Below are positions 62,853 to 64,000 of a stretch of DNA of 64,000 bases, in pieces (positions within the stretch are counted from its first letter, which is position 1; each line of letters begins with the position of its first letter). The stretch comes from Naegleria lovaniensis (taxonomy: Eukaryota > Heterolobosea > Eutetramitea > Acrasida > Naegleriidae), in assembly GCF_003324165.1 (NCBI RefSeq), contig NW_025407832.1, forward strand, positions 421,802-485,801, written 5' to 3'. Below the pieces are notes generated by a model. The model did no database searches. It was given only the letters and a program-made list of their open reading frames with translations, and was not told the DNA's origin. The position numbers and the translations under genes are program-made.

Positions 62853-63888
62853 TCAATAACTTGTATAAGGATTTGGTGGAGTATTGCCAAGTGAAACATC
62901 TCGATACACACTCGTGTCACCAGATTGTAATTGAATATGGTCTTTTGTATCACCATCAAACACAGAATGATCATGATAAAACATGGATGGAGACGTCTCG
63001 TCATGTGCTCCATCCGTGTTCTTTTCAAATTCTTTCCATTTCATTTTAAAAGCTCCAGCTTTTGCATTTCTATCAGTAATGGCATTGTGAAGAAAACTAA
63101 TACTTGTAGGTGCAATGATGATTCCAAACGTCACCACAGAAGGAATGAAAAAGAACAAGATGGAAACAGTCACTTCAATAATGGAGGAGATTGCATTGTA
63201 TCCACTCGATGCATAGACAAAATTCTTCAATATCAATACAGAAATTCTCACCATTGGAAGTAGTAACAAATAACATCCTAAAATGATACTAATAATGGAA
63301 ACTCGTTTCAAATGTTTTTGAATGAGAACAGGAAATGAAACGGTCGAGCGTGTTGTGAGTCTTCTTAGCACGCCTCCAAAAATAATGAAAAGTATTGGAA
63401 TGGAAATGTCAAATATTAACGTAATGGATGTCAAGAAATAGGAAACATTCGAACGTGATATTGTAAATGCTAAAAATCCTATACTAGCTCCAAAGAAATA
63501 TACACCGATAAACGCCCAATAAAGTCTTCGAGCAACTCTTTCAAATTGTTTACACATCTTTGTATTGTAATAATAAGACGCATTAAATGTGAGTTCAAGC
63601 CAAAACACAAGTAAGAGTAAATATGTGGATTTGATTAGGACAGAGGCTGAAACATCCACTACGTTAATTAAGGGACATGTTCTTCTCATTTTGTTTATGA
63701 CAGTATCCAAGAAATAAAAGCATGTGTGTTCGTAGGTTGATGTAAAAAAGTATTGGAGAAAAAAATGGTGGAGAGTGTCCACAAAAAAGGCAATTAAATA
63801 CTGGAACGAAAATTGAAGAGGAATATTCCAAGGGAGAGCCTATCATCATGTTTGTGTCAATTGAATATATCGAGTTTGTAATTTCCAT
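62853..63888 (-). CDS. Multi-pass membrane protein, unknown; possible frameshift near its start
   Basis: The main frame, 62853-63782, carries six to seven hydrophobic segments (for example YLLLLVFWLELTF, LYWAFIGVYFFGASIGFLAF, IPILFIIFGG, IISIILGCYLLLLPMV, VSILFFFIPSVVTFGIII) and a hydrophilic C-terminal tail of about 70 residues. It has no ATG at its left end: the frame begins with a GTG. A good ATG lies at 63888 (MEITNSIYSIDTNMMIGSPLEY) in another frame. The two read on smoothly if one base is skipped near 63800, giving SSIFVPV followed by YLIAFFVDTL. A tiny intron cannot explain this, so either there is a single-base error, a real frameshift, or translation starts at an internal ATG (63689). 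The spacing of spans resembles plant THH1/TOM1-like proteins, with low certainty. Confidence 0.55.
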
Positions 63889-64000
63889 TGTTTTCACGTT
63901 TCCGATGAGATTTTTAAATTTTCAACACATCCATGTCCACATAGTTAAACGAATTTGGAAAGTTTTAAGTGAAATTTGATCATAATCATTAAAATTCAAA

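Noticed and set aside
1-64000. tRNA, rRNA or CRISPR features
   Set aside because: I looked for T-arm like GTTCRA sequences in the gaps and for regularly spaced repeats and found none that form a cloverleaf or array; a covariance-model scan would be decisive.

Overview
This 64-kb window is protein-coding nuclear DNA from a gene-dense, AT-rich unicellular eukaryote. The gene set combines flagellar radial spoke protein RSP3, a DOCK-type RhoGEF, Integrator subunit INTS7, Nup107, anamorsin, ribosomal protein L9 (uL6) and polyprenol reductase. Genes sit close together on both strands, introns are few and short (38-284 nt, GT-AG), and a run of A usually precedes the start ATG. Together this fits a heterolobosean amoeboflagellate such as Naegleria. 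That is an inference: no rRNA or other marker gene is present. The standard genetic code holds throughout. I saw no tRNA, rRNA, transposon, CRISPR array or sign of bacterial origin.

Layout. 1-15.4 kb: a truncated HAD phosphatase, NUP107 (-), a 1.3-kb divergent intergenic region, a 2009-residue DOCK protein (+), then convergently a P1B copper ATPase (-) and an ADF/cofilin-like protein (-). 15.8-26 kb: a minus-strand run of acyl-CoA dehydrogenase with a C-terminal SRL, an F-box-like protein, ornithine aminotransferase, a RhoGAP-PH protein and UBA2. 26-36 kb: GPN2 (+), a USP7/40/47-type deubiquitinase (-), an RCC1-like protein (+), an orphan disordered protein (+), UMP-CMP kinase (-) with a 21-nt P-loop micro-exon, and a small membrane protein (+). 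36-48 kb: INTS7 (-), a neuronal-calcium-sensor-like EF-hand protein (+), a TMEM69/DUF3429 protein (-), several orphans, a SANT protein (+) and polyprenol reductase (+). 48-64 kb: anamorsin (+), RSP3 (-), RPL9 (-), NSE4 (-), Rab geranylgeranyltransferase alpha (-), a six-kelch protein (+), the DHX37/Ecm16 helicase (+), a ubiquitin-fold orphan (+), a small orphan (+) and a multi-pass membrane protein (-).

Functionally this is a mix of housekeeping, signalling and cytoskeletal genes rather than an operon or island. Themes recur: actin and Rho control (DOCK, RhoGAP-PH, cofilin), ubiquitin/SUMO (UBA2, USP, F-box, ubiquitin-fold orphan), small-RNA and ribosome biogenesis (INTS7, DHX37, L9) and prenyl or dolichol chemistry (RABGGTA, SRD5A3). 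I see no physical coupling between them beyond chance. I rebuilt exon joins by hand for about a dozen genes. Phases agree and family motifs run across most junctions, so these are well supported. I found no unmistakable new biological system. The most unusual items are the DOCK SH3 domain split by a large low-complexity insert, the P-loop micro-exon, the 38-nt intron, the likely peroxisomal acyl-CoA dehydrogenase, and several orphan or unresolved small genes.
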